Source of the DNA: Myxocyprinus asiaticus
Taxonomy: Eukaryota > Chordata > Actinopteri > Cypriniformes > Catostomidae
NCBI RefSeq assembly: GCF_019703515.2
Contig: NC_059358.1
Coordinates: 48,116,094-48,180,093, forward strand
Direction of reading: 5' to 3'
Length of the DNA stretch: 64,000 nucleotides
Shown here: positions 54,921 to 64,000 of the stretch, in pieces
Position numbering within the stretch: position 1 is the stretch's first letter
How the letters are laid out: each line of letters begins with the position of its first letter
Notes under the pieces: model-generated
Told to the model about the DNA's origin: nothing
The model's input: only the letters and a program-made list of their open reading frames with translations
Database searches by the model: none
Program-made: the position numbers and the translations under genes

Positions 54921-56674
54921 CCTTTTTCTATTTCCTTTCTTCCCCTAAACAAAAACCTAACCATCACACAAACATGTGCACATAACTAGATTTGAAGATC
55001 AACATCATCTAACCAATTTGAGTTTTTATTTATTTATTTATTTTTTTTTTTTACTGATGAGGACATTTTGCCCTCACAGTTATAGAAAAATCTCTCTATA
55101 TATATCAAATGTACCACACAGGTCGAAGTCAGAGTCTGACCCCTGTGTGACAGTTCATGCTGGAATTTTAATGTTTGATGTTTGAAATAAATGACAGGTA
55201 ACAAAAAAATTACTTTGTCTTTTCTTTGTTACACAATCAGATTTGACTGTGGAGCATTGTCAGGTTTGACCGCATATTGGAGCATCATTGCAAAATCTGA
55301 CAAAAAATGCTACAATTTGACAAATTATATTCGAAATACATGTCCAATGAATAAGTTGTGATAACATCAAGAAGTTTGTTAGAACATGAGCTTACAGAGA
55401 TCAGCCAATGCATAGAGCACTTAAGTCATCTATTGGCCATAGTTGTTATTTCATGTAATTTTAATTTTATCCAAACAAATGTCACCAGGGACCCTGGTGA
55501 AAAAAAGGGAAAATATTACACATGTATTGCAAATATGACTCACAAACGAACAGAAATAATAATAAAGTATTTCGCACCAGCAGTAAAAAAAAAACAAAAA
55601 AAAAACTCTGTGAACATACTACAACCATTGGAATATGAAAATATCATATTAGTGAATTCTTGTGATTTGTTTTATTTTTATTTATTGAATACTGTATGCG
55701 TACAATTAGACATTTTGGAAAAATATTAGCTGTAGTAAGCCATGCACACTAGGAACCTACAACCTTTAGATGGAATGTGAACATGTAATTATGGTGAATT
55801 TTAGTGATTTTTTTTTTTCTTCCAAAAGTAGTTGAATGCTGTATCTGTAAATCTCTTATGTAGTAAGTCAGCCATTGCACTTTTTTACAGTTAAAAAAAA
55901 TATGAATATCCAACAAAAATTTAACCTGAAACTCGAGTAAAAGCTCAGAGAGAAGAAAAAACTGTGTTCACTGACCAGTGAAGCACTACAATGAACACAT
56001 TCAATTCCTCTTGTTTGTTTTGACTTTAATCTTACATTAAATATATACAGCATTTATACTGTTTACAGTCTGAATTGATATAATTTCTTTTTAGTTAAAA
56101 CCAGTCTTATAGAGTTCTACAGATTATCAAGTTATGAACAAATTGTGAGACACTGGATCATAGATTGCTGTGTTAGAAAACAAAATTACATTTCAGTCCT
56201 TTGTATTGGAAGTTCATCAAATCATATCAATTCAAACTGTAAAGCTGTTAACATACTTGACATGCTATGCCAGTTAGAATAAAGATCATGCAGTAACTAG
56301 GTATATGTAACACTGAACACCAGCAAAAAGCCATGAACAAGCCACGTGACTCTATTGGACAACGATTTTGATGTTTCAGTTTCATACAAAAACTGTACAA
56401 CAACCAAAGTCATACGGTGCAATATCACCCATATTTAATCTTTAGGTATGTTGTGTATTTTGGAAATATGATGATTTAAACAACCTTATCTGTTCCAATA
56501 TTTAAATTTGCAATAAAAACTAAATATACATCTTTAACATATTCAACATTCTTCAAAAGCTGGTAGAACATCTGTTTACATAAAACCATAAAAGCTAAAG
56601 ATAAAACCACTGCAAATGGAAACACAATGTATGTTTTCAAATGAAAGAGTGATGTGTGGTGAACAGCAAAGATC
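54921..56674. other. intergenic / probable eaf1 3' UTR on the right
   Basis: The part nearest 56674 must be the eaf1 3' UTR (minus strand); its end is not known. Candidate minus-strand AATAAA signals (plus TTTATT) are frequent because of AT content, for example at 55681-55686. No other gene was recognised. Confidence 0.45.
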
Positions 56675-56724
56675 TCAGTCGATGTCACTGTCACTGCCAG
56701 ATTCACTCAGCTGAAGATCATTCC
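56675..56724 (-). CDS. eaf1: eaf1 last coding exon
   Basis: After a TTCTCAG acceptor, GG-AAT-GAT completes an Arg codon and encodes [15 protein letters not shown] followed by TGA at 56675-56677. The acidic C-terminus is almost invariant in EAF proteins and belongs to the ELL-activating region; the usual ending is SDSDD, here SDSDID. Confidence 0.95.
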
Positions 56725-59700
56725 CTGAGAACACAGAAAATACAAGAATCAATTCACACTACCACAGAAACACATTAACCGCTTTCCACCATCGAGGCTG
56801 AATGGTTCTGAGCACAGTGAGTAATGGTTCCAGTAGCATTTCAACTTGAGCATAGTTTGGTATGGAATGATTTCATACTGCTTCCAGTTACGATTACTCA
56901 ACAGTGCTGAAGGAACGCCTTAAGTACATGGTGACTCACAACTGTTCACTTGGTAAGTCAGTTCATCTAATTCTGATTTTGCAGCACCACGATTGAAAAA
57001 GAAACCAAAAATGCCTATTCACTTTGTGATATGTGCCTCTGTACTAGTTATTTCTCTTATCTATAGTCACACAGGCTGGGTTCATAGTGGGTGTCAATTG
57101 TTTGTTACAAAACATGTTTTAAATATTCTAAATGTAGATTGCACTAATGGTATCAGAGTGCATTTAAAAAAATTCCCATTGTCATCACAATCAGCATGTG
57201 TCTTGTGTTCTGCCAGCCGAGCATGAGCATCAGCAATCGAGTAAGAGCGTGTGACACAGGCAAATTTCACATGCTAACCCTAAAGACTAGAGTATACTTT
57301 GTATTTCCATGTGCGTTACAATTTACGCATGACCTTGCACACTAGCCTTTTGAAGAATACTCTTTTGACCGCAAACTCGTACATACACCCATCACTGCAT
57401 GTGCACTACTGTTCTCTTTAGTACAGTCAACAGCAGATGCATACGCAAATGACACACGGAGATGCAGACTGTCGCATGTATAGAAGAACTGGGCTGCACA
57501 TGGACGGTCCATGCGTACTGCGCTGATGACAAAATTTGCATCACACGTGGCGGCACACAGACCAAAGTATAATTTGACCCTACGCCATCCTATTCTTGCT
57601 ATTTTCGCTAGATCTATACTGTAGAACCAGGGCCAGTTCTAGACATTAAAAGGCCCTAGTCAAAATTTATGTTGGACTACTGATAGATAGTCATGACTAC
57701 CGTTAGATCGATAAAACGGACAATGTTTAGCCAGGTTGAGATTATCAGCCAAAAACTGTGCCCAATTGGCCGATTAACAGATGTAGTTACTGTGCCTTGT
57801 GTTAGTTCCAAAATTAACAGAAAGCCACGTTAACTGATAAACAATTTCTGTATTCTGCATTGCTTGTTTAGTGAGTTTTTAGTAAATATTTTGTAACACA
57901 AGTTTTGTTTCATTTAAACAATTTTATGTAGTGTTAATTCTCACACAGTTTTTAATTTTAGTGACACAAATGCCCTTTAAATTAAGTCAATATTTCATCA
58001 TATCATATTCATTAATTTTAGCCAATTACTCTATTTCTGGAAAATACGGTAGTCAAAGTTGCACCTGACTAAGTTGCACCGGGTCAAAATTGTGTTGTTG
58101 AGAGAAAAGAATACAGATAGGTTGCATCTGTACATAAATCGCACTGATAGAGGGTGCATGCTGCAGCACTAGGACCTGGGAGCAGCTCCCTGATGTCCCT
58201 TTACCAGTTTAAGAGCTCCTTGACCAGTTCAGATGTCAAACGCGCTCCATGAAGATTACAGTACCTCAGAAACTACACATTGTATCACGGTGTTTTTGAT
58301 CTTGTTTTAAACTGGAGAATTTGCTTTAAGTAATCGTCTGTAACAGTTTCTCATATTCTTTTTATGTTTCATGAAAGAAACGTGACAAGTAAGCCACATC
58401 TGTTCATAACATCTGTAACTCTATGCTGTGCACAAATAAACAGCTTTTGGTCTTTGAGTAAAACAATACACATGATGTATTCTATAACATCAGCGACTGT
58501 GGATATTTCTGATATTTGCAACCCTCTTTGCTATGTATTGATTATCCGGTTCACTGACTGAATGTTTTTACTACGAGTGTGATGAAACGTCATTTTGTGG
58601 GCATGTGCGGAGTTGCGTTTGATTCTTGTTTGTTAGAACAATAATGTTATAATGGACAACATTTTTAAACTGGTTACATAAAATACTTTGTAAAGGCAAA
58701 ATATTCTGAATTGACAACTTTAAAACGCTTCTACCATCTCTATGACTGATGTTTTCATCTGTTTTGGTGTGCATGCGTTTGACCAGCCAGCATCAGTTAC
58801 GTATAAATTACAGTGCATTCAGAGAGTATTCAGACCCCTTCATTTTTTCACATTTTGTTATGTTGCAGCCTTATGCTAACATGCATAAAAAAAAAACTTC
58901 ACATCAATCTGCACTCCATACCCCATAATGACAAAGCAAAAACCAAATTTTTCATAACTACAGTTGTGCTCAGAAGTTTGCATACCCTGGCAGAAATTGT
59001 GAGATTTTGGCTTTGATTTTGAAAATAGGACTGATCATGTCTTTTATTTAAGGATAGTGATCATATGAAGCCATTTATTATCACATAGTTGTTTGGCTCC
59101 TTTTTAAATCATAATGATAACAGAAATCACCCAAATGGCCCTGATCAAAAGTTTACATACCCTTGAATGTTTGGCCTTGTTACAGACACACAAGGTGACA
59201 CACACAGGTTTAAATGGCAATAAAAGGTTAATTTCCCACACCTGTGGCTTTTTAAATTGCAATTAGTGTCTGTGTATAAATAGTCAATGAGTTTATTAGC
59301 TCTCACGTGGATGCACTGAGCAGGCTAGATACTGAGCCATGGGGAGCAGAAAAGAACTGTCAAAAGACCTGCGTAACAAGGTAAATGGAACTTTATAAAG
59401 ATGGAAAAGGATATAAAAAGATATCCAAAGCCTCGAGTATGCCAGTCAGTACTGTTCAATCACTTATTAAGAAGTGGAAAATTCGGGGATTCTTGAGATT
59501 TAGCCACGGTCAGGTAGACCAAGAAAGATTTCAGCCACAACTGCCAGAAGAATTGTTGGGGATACAAAGAAAAACCCACAGGTAACCTCAGGAGAAATAC
59601 AGGCTGCTCTGGAAAAAGTCGGGTTTTTTTGCATGATCAGTCCTATTTTCAAAATCAATGCCAAAATTTCACAATTTCTGCCAGGGTATAAAAACTTTTG

Positions 59701-62402
59701 AGCACAACTGTATATCACATTGACAGAAATATTCAGACCCTAAACTCAGTGCTTAGTTGAAGCACCTTTGGCAGAGATTACAGCCTCAAGTCTTTTTGGG
59801 TATGATGCGACAAGCTTTGCACACCTGGATTTGGGAATTTTCTGCCATTCTTCTCTGCAGATCCTCTCAAGCTCTGTCAGGTTGGATGGGGACTGTCGGT
59901 GGACAGCCATTTTCAGGTCTCTCCAGAGATGTTCGATTGGGTTCAAGTCCATGCTCTGGCTGGGGCACTCAAGGACATTTACAGAGTTGTCCCTAAGCCA
60001 CTCTTGCATTGTCTTGGCTATGTGCTTAGAGTCACTGTCCTGTTGAAAAACTCCCCCACAGCACGATACTACCACCACCATGCTTCACCATTGGGATGGT
60101 ATTAAATAGCGCAGGTGACGAGCGGTGCCTGGTTTCCTCCAGACATGATGCTTGGAATTGAGGCCAAACTGTTCATCTTCGTTTCATCAGACCAGACAAT
60201 CTTGTTTCTCACAGTCTGAGAGTCCTTTAGGTGCTTTTTTATGTCTTGCACTGAGGAGATGCTTTCGTCTGGCCACTCTGCCATAAAGCCAAGATCGGTG
60301 GAGTGTTGCAGTGATGGCTGTCCTTCTTAAAGTTTCTCCCATCTTCACACATGATCTCTGGAGGTCAACCAGTGTGACCATCGGGTTCTTGGTCACCTCT
60401 CTTACCAAGGCCCTTCTCCCTCGATTTCTCGGTTTGGCCAGGCGGCCAGCTCTAGGAAGAGTCCTGGTTGTTCTAAACTTCTTCCATTTAAGAATTATGG
60501 AGGCCACTGTGCTCTTGGGAACCTTCAATGCAGCCGAAATGTTTTTGTAGCCTTCCCCAGATCTGTGCCTCGACACAGTCCCGTCTCTGAGCTCTGCAGG
60601 CAGTTCCTTTGACCTCATGTCTTGGTTTTTGCTCTGATATGCATTTTCAGCTGTGAGACCTTATATAGACAGGTGTGTGCCTTTCCAAATCATGTCCAAT
60701 CAATGGAATTTGCCGCAGATGGACTCCAATCAAAGTGTAGAAACATCTCATAAATGATCCAGAGAAATGGGATGCACCTGAGCTGATAAGTGTCATAGCA
60801 AAGGGTCCAAATACTTATGTCAATGTGATATTTCAGTTTTTTCTTTTTAATAAATTTGCAGTTATCAAAAATGTGGTTTTTGCTTTGTCACTATGGGGTA
60901 TGGAGTTTAGATTGATGTGAAAAAATGAAAGAATTTTAGCATAAAGCTGCAACATAACAAAATGTGAAAAAAAAAAAAAAAATGAAGGAATACTTTATGA
61001 ATGCACTGTATGTATATAAGTTGTTTCAGTCTATAGGTCGTAGGACCTTTAAAAAAAATAAAAATACAAAAAATAAATATATTAGTTGACAATAATGTGC
61101 TCCATGAGACCAAACTGTAACAAACCAAATATTCAAATATTTTGAAAAATGTATAAACAACTTCAAATTATTTATACGTTTCAAACATATTAAAGATTAA
61201 TGTGAGATTAAACAACATGAGAAAATGATGGTGAAAAGCTCAACTCCTGAAATAATAAAATATAATGAATATATTGAAGTATGAGCTACTTTTACAAATG
61301 ACTCTGTTGTGAATTCCTCAGGTTTAGACAAGTTATTGTTACATGTAGCGTGTTTTTTTTGTTTGTTTTTTTTTACAGCATATTTAAACACAAGTTACAC
61401 ATTCTGTCTAGCAAGTAACTTAGTTCAAGTTCACCTGTTCATTGGCTTCATTGTGTGTGCACATCTAAGTTGTAATATAATGTTTATGTTTTGGATAGAG
61501 CTGATTAATGTCATATATCCATTATATGTTTGAGTGAGGTAATTAACCCGTTAGTAAAGTTCATCACACAGGTGTTCAGCTCATTCAGCACATGCAGGTA
61601 AATTATATTGGCCATTGGCCACTGAAAAACCCTTGTCGGTTGAGAACTAATCATGAGCATATGCGTGTCAACACTCACTCAGTGTGTTCATGAGCTGGTT
61701 GCTGCCCTGTGATTGGTTGGTGCCATTGGCAATGCTTGTCCTGCTGGGAGAGAGATGATGCGTTTCCTGTTCTGCATCACTGCATGAGCTATCATCACCA
61801 CTGCCAGAACAACTGCCAGAGTCTGAAGAGCTGCTACTGCTGCTGCTGCTCATCTGCTCGATCATGTCCACCTCCGCACGCAGCTCTGAGAGGAGAGAGA
61901 GTGTGCAATTCAGTGCAAGCTCCAACTGACAGAAGAAATTAAAGAAATAAAGCTAACTGTTGCAGTCATCAATATGCATGTGCAAAACTACAGGTTTTCA
62001 AAATTGACTAGTCTGTCTTAAGTATGCCCTCTGTAATTACACTGGTCAGACAAGATTATAAAGGGGCATTCACATAGGAAAAGAGATCCATCTGTATGTG
62101 TACAGAAACCAACAATGTCAACATTTGGAGTTTGATTGTATTTTTTTTAAGTGTTACTGCGGGTGGTTTACTGGTTGCAGAAGTGCTGATTTGATATTGG
62201 TAGAGGGGGTGCTTTAAAGAGGACAATTCTTTAAACCACAATAAGCACACATTACTTTATATCGGCATAGATTACACATTATCGGCTGCATTTTTTTTGC
62301 AGAAACTACGTATATCAGATTGAGCTAAAAAAAAAGAATTGTTACTCTGACAAAGACTTATTGTATGGACACTTAGCTATTACATTTCTAATGAAAAAAT
62401 AA

Positions 62403-62438
<36 letters not shown>

Positions 62439-62803
62439 ATAATTTATGTCTCTAAATTCATCCCCTTTTAAGCACCATCGCTAAAAGATTTTCAACCTAA
62501 AAAAAAAAAAAAAGAGGGGAAAAAACTGTACAGACTTGCCCTTACTAGTCAACCATCCTGATCCATCACTTGTCAACCGCACAACTGCATTTGTGTTAAA
62601 CTATAAGTAAACACATGAGCAGGAGGGTCTCACCTCGCTTAATGTCGTCCAGTTGAGGTTCGGGAGACGGGTTGTCTTTAATTGGTGAGGTCTTGGCGCT
62701 CGCTCCGGGTTTGATGGGGGCACGGAACTGTGATGTCAGCTGGTTAGCTCTCACCGACTGCTGCTCGATCCGAGCCTGAATCTTACTGCTGCCCTCCGCT
62801 CTG

Positions 62804-62841
<38 letters not shown>

Positions 62842-63401
62842 CAACATTATCATCATCATTATCATCATCATCTAGAACATCAAACAAGGAGTATAGAGTA
62901 ACTTATGCTGTAACAGATGCCATGTTCAAATGAAGACAATCCAAAAATATTACATTTATATTAAGTTGCCAATTTATTGGCTGCTCACCTTGTTTTCTTG
63001 ACTTGTATGCTGCTGCTGAGCTTCTCCAGCATGAACTCACCAGTGTCATGATTTATGATCAGAACACAGTCTTTCTGATACGGCCTTTTATTACCCTTAA
63101 ACACTGTCATTGGTGGAGTGGACCCCTTGGGAGAAATCAGACATGAGTGTTTCTATTAATTTTATTTGTATAGCGCTTTTCACAACACACATCGTTTCAA
63201 AGCAGCTTTACAGAAAATCATGCATTAACAATACATGAAACTAAATGTTTCAGACATGAGAAGGCACAGAAACATCATCGAATCTAACAGATAGTGATGG
63301 TCTTACTGGTATGTGTGGTAATGTGATTGTGACCTCATCTCCTTTTCCTACTTGTAATTCTCCTTCACAGGACGTATCGATAGATGCTGGTTTAAAATCA
63401 T
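56675..63401 (-). CDS. eaf1: eaf1, ELL-associated factor 1 (five exons; first coding exon outside the window)
   Basis: EAF1 binds the ELL family of RNA polymerase II elongation factors and stimulates their activity in the nucleus. The coding parts are joined on the minus strand as 63307-63401, 62989-63125, 62634-62800, 61679-61885 and 56675-56724. Every exon length and phase fits its neighbour and the frame is open to a natural stop. The N-terminal EAF domain ([15 protein letters not shown] ... SIQVKKT) is followed by a basic/proline linker, the [20 protein letters not shown] block, a serine-rich acidic region and the conserved end [13 protein letters not shown]. The [18 protein letters not shown] wording is EAF1 rather than EAF2. 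The MN...RY start exon was not found up to 64000. The last intron holds nested Tc1 elements. No lesion was seen. Confidence 0.95.
56725..58029. other. eaf1 last intron, left part; old MITE-like pieces
   Basis: Positions 57285-57580 have inverted TATACTTTG / CAAAGTATA ends around a CA- and CG-rich middle (about 290 bp), a probable MITE. Positions 56775-56960 look like another worn MITE. No exon was found. Confidence 0.4.
58030..58747 (+). repeat. AAGTCGCAC repeat, second copy
   Basis: Collinear with 47101-47745 over its whole length (TTGCACCTGACTAAG, ATGTCAAACGCGCTCCATGA, TTTATGTTTCATGA, CTTCTACCATCTC). The left edge has GGAAAATACGG, and the right terminal repeat is missing. Confidence 0.8.
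58811..61008 (-). mobile_element. Tc1-like transposon (CAGTGCATTCAG ends), minus strand, in an eaf1 intron
   Basis: The ends CAGTGCATTCAGAGAGTATT (58811) and the inverted tip ending ATGAATGCACTG-like ATGCACTG (61008) are bordered by TA. The transposase runs on the minus strand: [20 protein letters not shown] (60618), RNKIVWSDE (first Asp, about 60190), then a gap, [20 protein letters not shown] (second Asp, about 60040), [18 protein letters not shown] (Glu) and a natural end GASTKH at about 59746. Frameshifts near 60190 and 60090 break it. It is the same family as 36315-40461 but less disrupted. It contains another Tc1 at 58961-59710. Confidence 0.9.
58961..59710 (+). mobile_element. Tc1-like element (CAGTTGTGCTC ends), internally deleted, nested
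   Basis: The left tip CAGTTGTGCTCAGAAGTTTG and the right tip ending TTTGAGCACAACTG are inverted and bordered by TA (58959-58960 and 59711-59712). It keeps the 5' part of a transposase: [14 protein letters not shown] at 59339 in one frame, then [20 protein letters not shown] and [13 protein letters not shown], the Tc1 DNA-binding helices. All catalytic residues are deleted. A MITE-like derivative. Confidence 0.88.
61009..61678. other. eaf1 intron, nothing recognised
   Basis: AT-rich intronic sequence between the Tc1 element and the serine-rich exon. Confidence 0.4.
61679..61885 (-). CDS. eaf1: eaf1 serine-rich exon
   Basis: 207 nt between a CTCTCAG acceptor and a GTGAGT donor. It encodes [11 protein letters not shown], a run of nine serines (CTG/GAG-type codons, a potentially length-variable tract), [18 protein letters not shown] and, at the end, [16 protein letters not shown]. 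The serine/acid stretch is the transactivating part of EAF proteins. Phases 1 (in) and 1 (out) agree with both neighbours. Confidence 0.95.
61886..62633. other. eaf1 intron; (AT)n at 62407-62432
   Basis: AT-rich with a short TA repeat (62407-62432) and poly-A at 62499-62514. No further exon is expected or seen. Confidence 0.5.
62634..62800 (-). CDS. eaf1: eaf1 linker exon
   Basis: 167 nt encoding [15 protein letters not shown], then a variable linker ([17 protein letters not shown]) and [18 protein letters not shown]. The first base completes an Arg codon with AG from the previous exon; the final G starts the Glu of ELRAEV. The acceptor TTTGCCAG is preceded by a (TG)n tract (CA repeat at 62807-62840). 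Confidence 0.95.
62807..62840. repeat. (CA)n microsatellite at an eaf1 acceptor
   Basis: About 17 CA units a few bases upstream of the exon 62634-62800 acceptor on the minus strand, followed by an ATCATC run to 62872. Confidence 0.95.
62989..63125 (-). CDS. eaf1: eaf1 EAF-domain exon 2
   Basis: 137 nt from a CCCAAG acceptor to a GTGAGC donor, encoding [40 protein letters not shown] and QVKKT. This is the second half of the EAF/ELL-interacting N-terminal domain and matches EAF1 almost residue for residue. It ends in phase 2 (AG of an Arg codon). Confidence 0.96.
63158..63246 (-). repeat. L2 3'-tail fragment in eaf1 intron
   Basis: TTTTATTTGTATAGCGCTTT through AATACATGAAACT matches the L2 tail at 9855-9945. 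It is a heavily truncated insertion between two eaf1 exons. Confidence 0.75.
63307..63401 (-). CDS. eaf1: eaf1 EAF-domain exon 1 (first in window)
   Basis: 95 nt from a TTCTTCAG acceptor to a GTAAGA donor; AT completes a Tyr codon, then [20 protein letters not shown] and [11 protein letters not shown]. The start exon that would supply MN...HTIR(Y) is not in the remaining 600 bp and must lie beyond the right edge. Confidence 0.96.
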
Positions 63402-63477
63402 CTGAAGAATAAAGCACAGGTTTGTAAACATATGACATGGAAGTTTGATTGGTTTGATCCTTGCATATTATTAGGGA

Positions 63478-63850
63478 TGCAGAAGGGTTGGCACACCTAA
63501 GAATATGTCATATTTAATTTTTATTCTTTCTCGTTCTCACGTTAATTTGGGAAAAACTGCCATTCACGGACATGGCTATTGGCTACACGATGAGGGAAAA
63601 CATCCAAAATGCTTTGAAACCAGCAGATTTTCACTTACGAGATATCAGTATAATAATTATTAAAGGAATGTTCTGGGTTCAATACAAGTTAAGCTCAATT
63701 GACAGCATTTGTGGCATAATGTTGATTACTACAAAAATGTATTTCAACTTGTCCCTCCTTTTCTTTAAAAAAGTCAAAAATCTGTGTTCCAGTGAGACAC
63801 TTACAATGGAAGTCAATGGGGCCAATCTGTAAACGTTAAAATACTCACTG
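63478..63850 (+). repeat. dispersed repeat and MITE fragment
   Basis: Positions 63478-63655 share GGGTTGGCAC and AACATCCAAAATGCTTTGAA with 17400-17480 and 18240-18320. Positions 63745-63830 (TCCCTCCTTTTCTTTAAAAA ... AATGGAAGTCAATGGGGCCA) are a one-armed copy of the MITE at 26970-27268. Confidence 0.65.
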
Positions 63851-63904
63851 TTTCAAAAGTATAGACACAAGACATAAACAATATGTGTGTAAACATGATT
63901 TTAA

Positions 63905-64000
63905 TGACTACGTTTACATGGACACCAGAAAGCAGGTTATTCCTGTTTACATGCACTGTATAAGTGTCGTACTCTTTATTCCCGTATACATGCGGCTCGT
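63905..64000 (+). repeat. MITE-like end (TACGTTTACATGGACACC)
   Basis: ACGTTTACATGGACACCAGA and GTTATTCCTGTTTACATG are words of a common fish MITE with CGTTTACATG ends. The element runs off the window. Confidence 0.5.

Noticed and set aside
56476..56706. A 76-codon minus-strand gene
   Set aside because: It lies across the eaf1 last exon and 3' UTR in another frame and shows no motif.
61668..61925. A single-exon serine-rich protein
   Set aside because: It is an eaf1 exon with intron sequence read on both sides; splice sites define 61679-61885.
56675..63401. eaf2 instead of eaf1
   Set aside because: [18 protein letters not shown], the [13 protein letters not shown] wording and a serine-rich rather than EAF2-type region fit EAF1 better.
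1..64000. CRISPR arrays, operons or bacterial defence genes
   Set aside because: The sequence is animal nuclear DNA with spliced genes; repeats are microsatellites and transposons, and no regular repeat-spacer array exists.

Overview
This is a window of animal nuclear DNA, almost certainly from a teleost fish and most likely a cyprinid-type genome. It is AT-rich, genes are split into short exons by large introns, and Tc1/mariner, hAT, DIRS, L2, Rex-type and L1/Tx1-type elements are packed and nested together. No prokaryotic gene, operon or CRISPR array is present. Family names come from recognition by eye, without database searches.

Host genes. (1) Five coding exons of eaf1 (ELL-associated factor 1) lie on the minus strand between 56675 and 63401. 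All splice phases agree and the C-terminal exon is present; the first coding exon lies beyond the right edge. (2) Minus-strand exons of bbs9 (PTHB1, a BBSome subunit) are spread from 33089 (start codon) down to 6935. At least two recognisable exons carry frame-breaking lesions, some exons are missing or nearly unrecognisable, and nothing after 6935 is seen. I read it as an unprocessed, decaying bbs9 copy, as expected for a redundant duplicate in a duplicated fish genome.

Repeat landscape, left to right. 1020-5035: a DIRS-type tyrosine-recombinase retroelement with inverted terminal repeats and an internal complementary region. 5261-5714: a foldback element. 8871-9084: a palindromic MITE. 9855-14935: a minus-strand L2 joined to a minus-strand Rex-type LINE. 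20227-23700 and 27270-30325: two plus-strand L1/Tx1-type LINEs. 24991-25418: a solo LTR with a perfect 5-bp target duplication. 30326-43311: a dense cluster of Tc1-like elements, several nested, with Rex-type, Gmr1-like, SINE-like and solo-LTR insertions. 43312-44235: a hAT transposase fragment. 44236-48903: further Rex-type and L2 copies; the second L2 holds one hAT-type element inside another, each with an exact 8-bp target duplication. 48904-53020: a Ty3/gypsy element with integrase upstream of reverse transcriptase and a SCAN-like gag, the Gmr1 arrangement. 53241-54145: a tRNA-derived SINE and a hAT-type MITE. 58811-61008: a Tc1-like element holding another Tc1-like element, inside the last intron of eaf1.

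Most interesting: the decaying bbs9 copy, the Gmr1-order retroelement, the nested hATs with readable history, a roughly 80-bp segment inverted between two otherwise collinear repeat copies, a nearly open DD34E transposase with two stops, and the repeated position of TA microsatellites at Tc1 ends.
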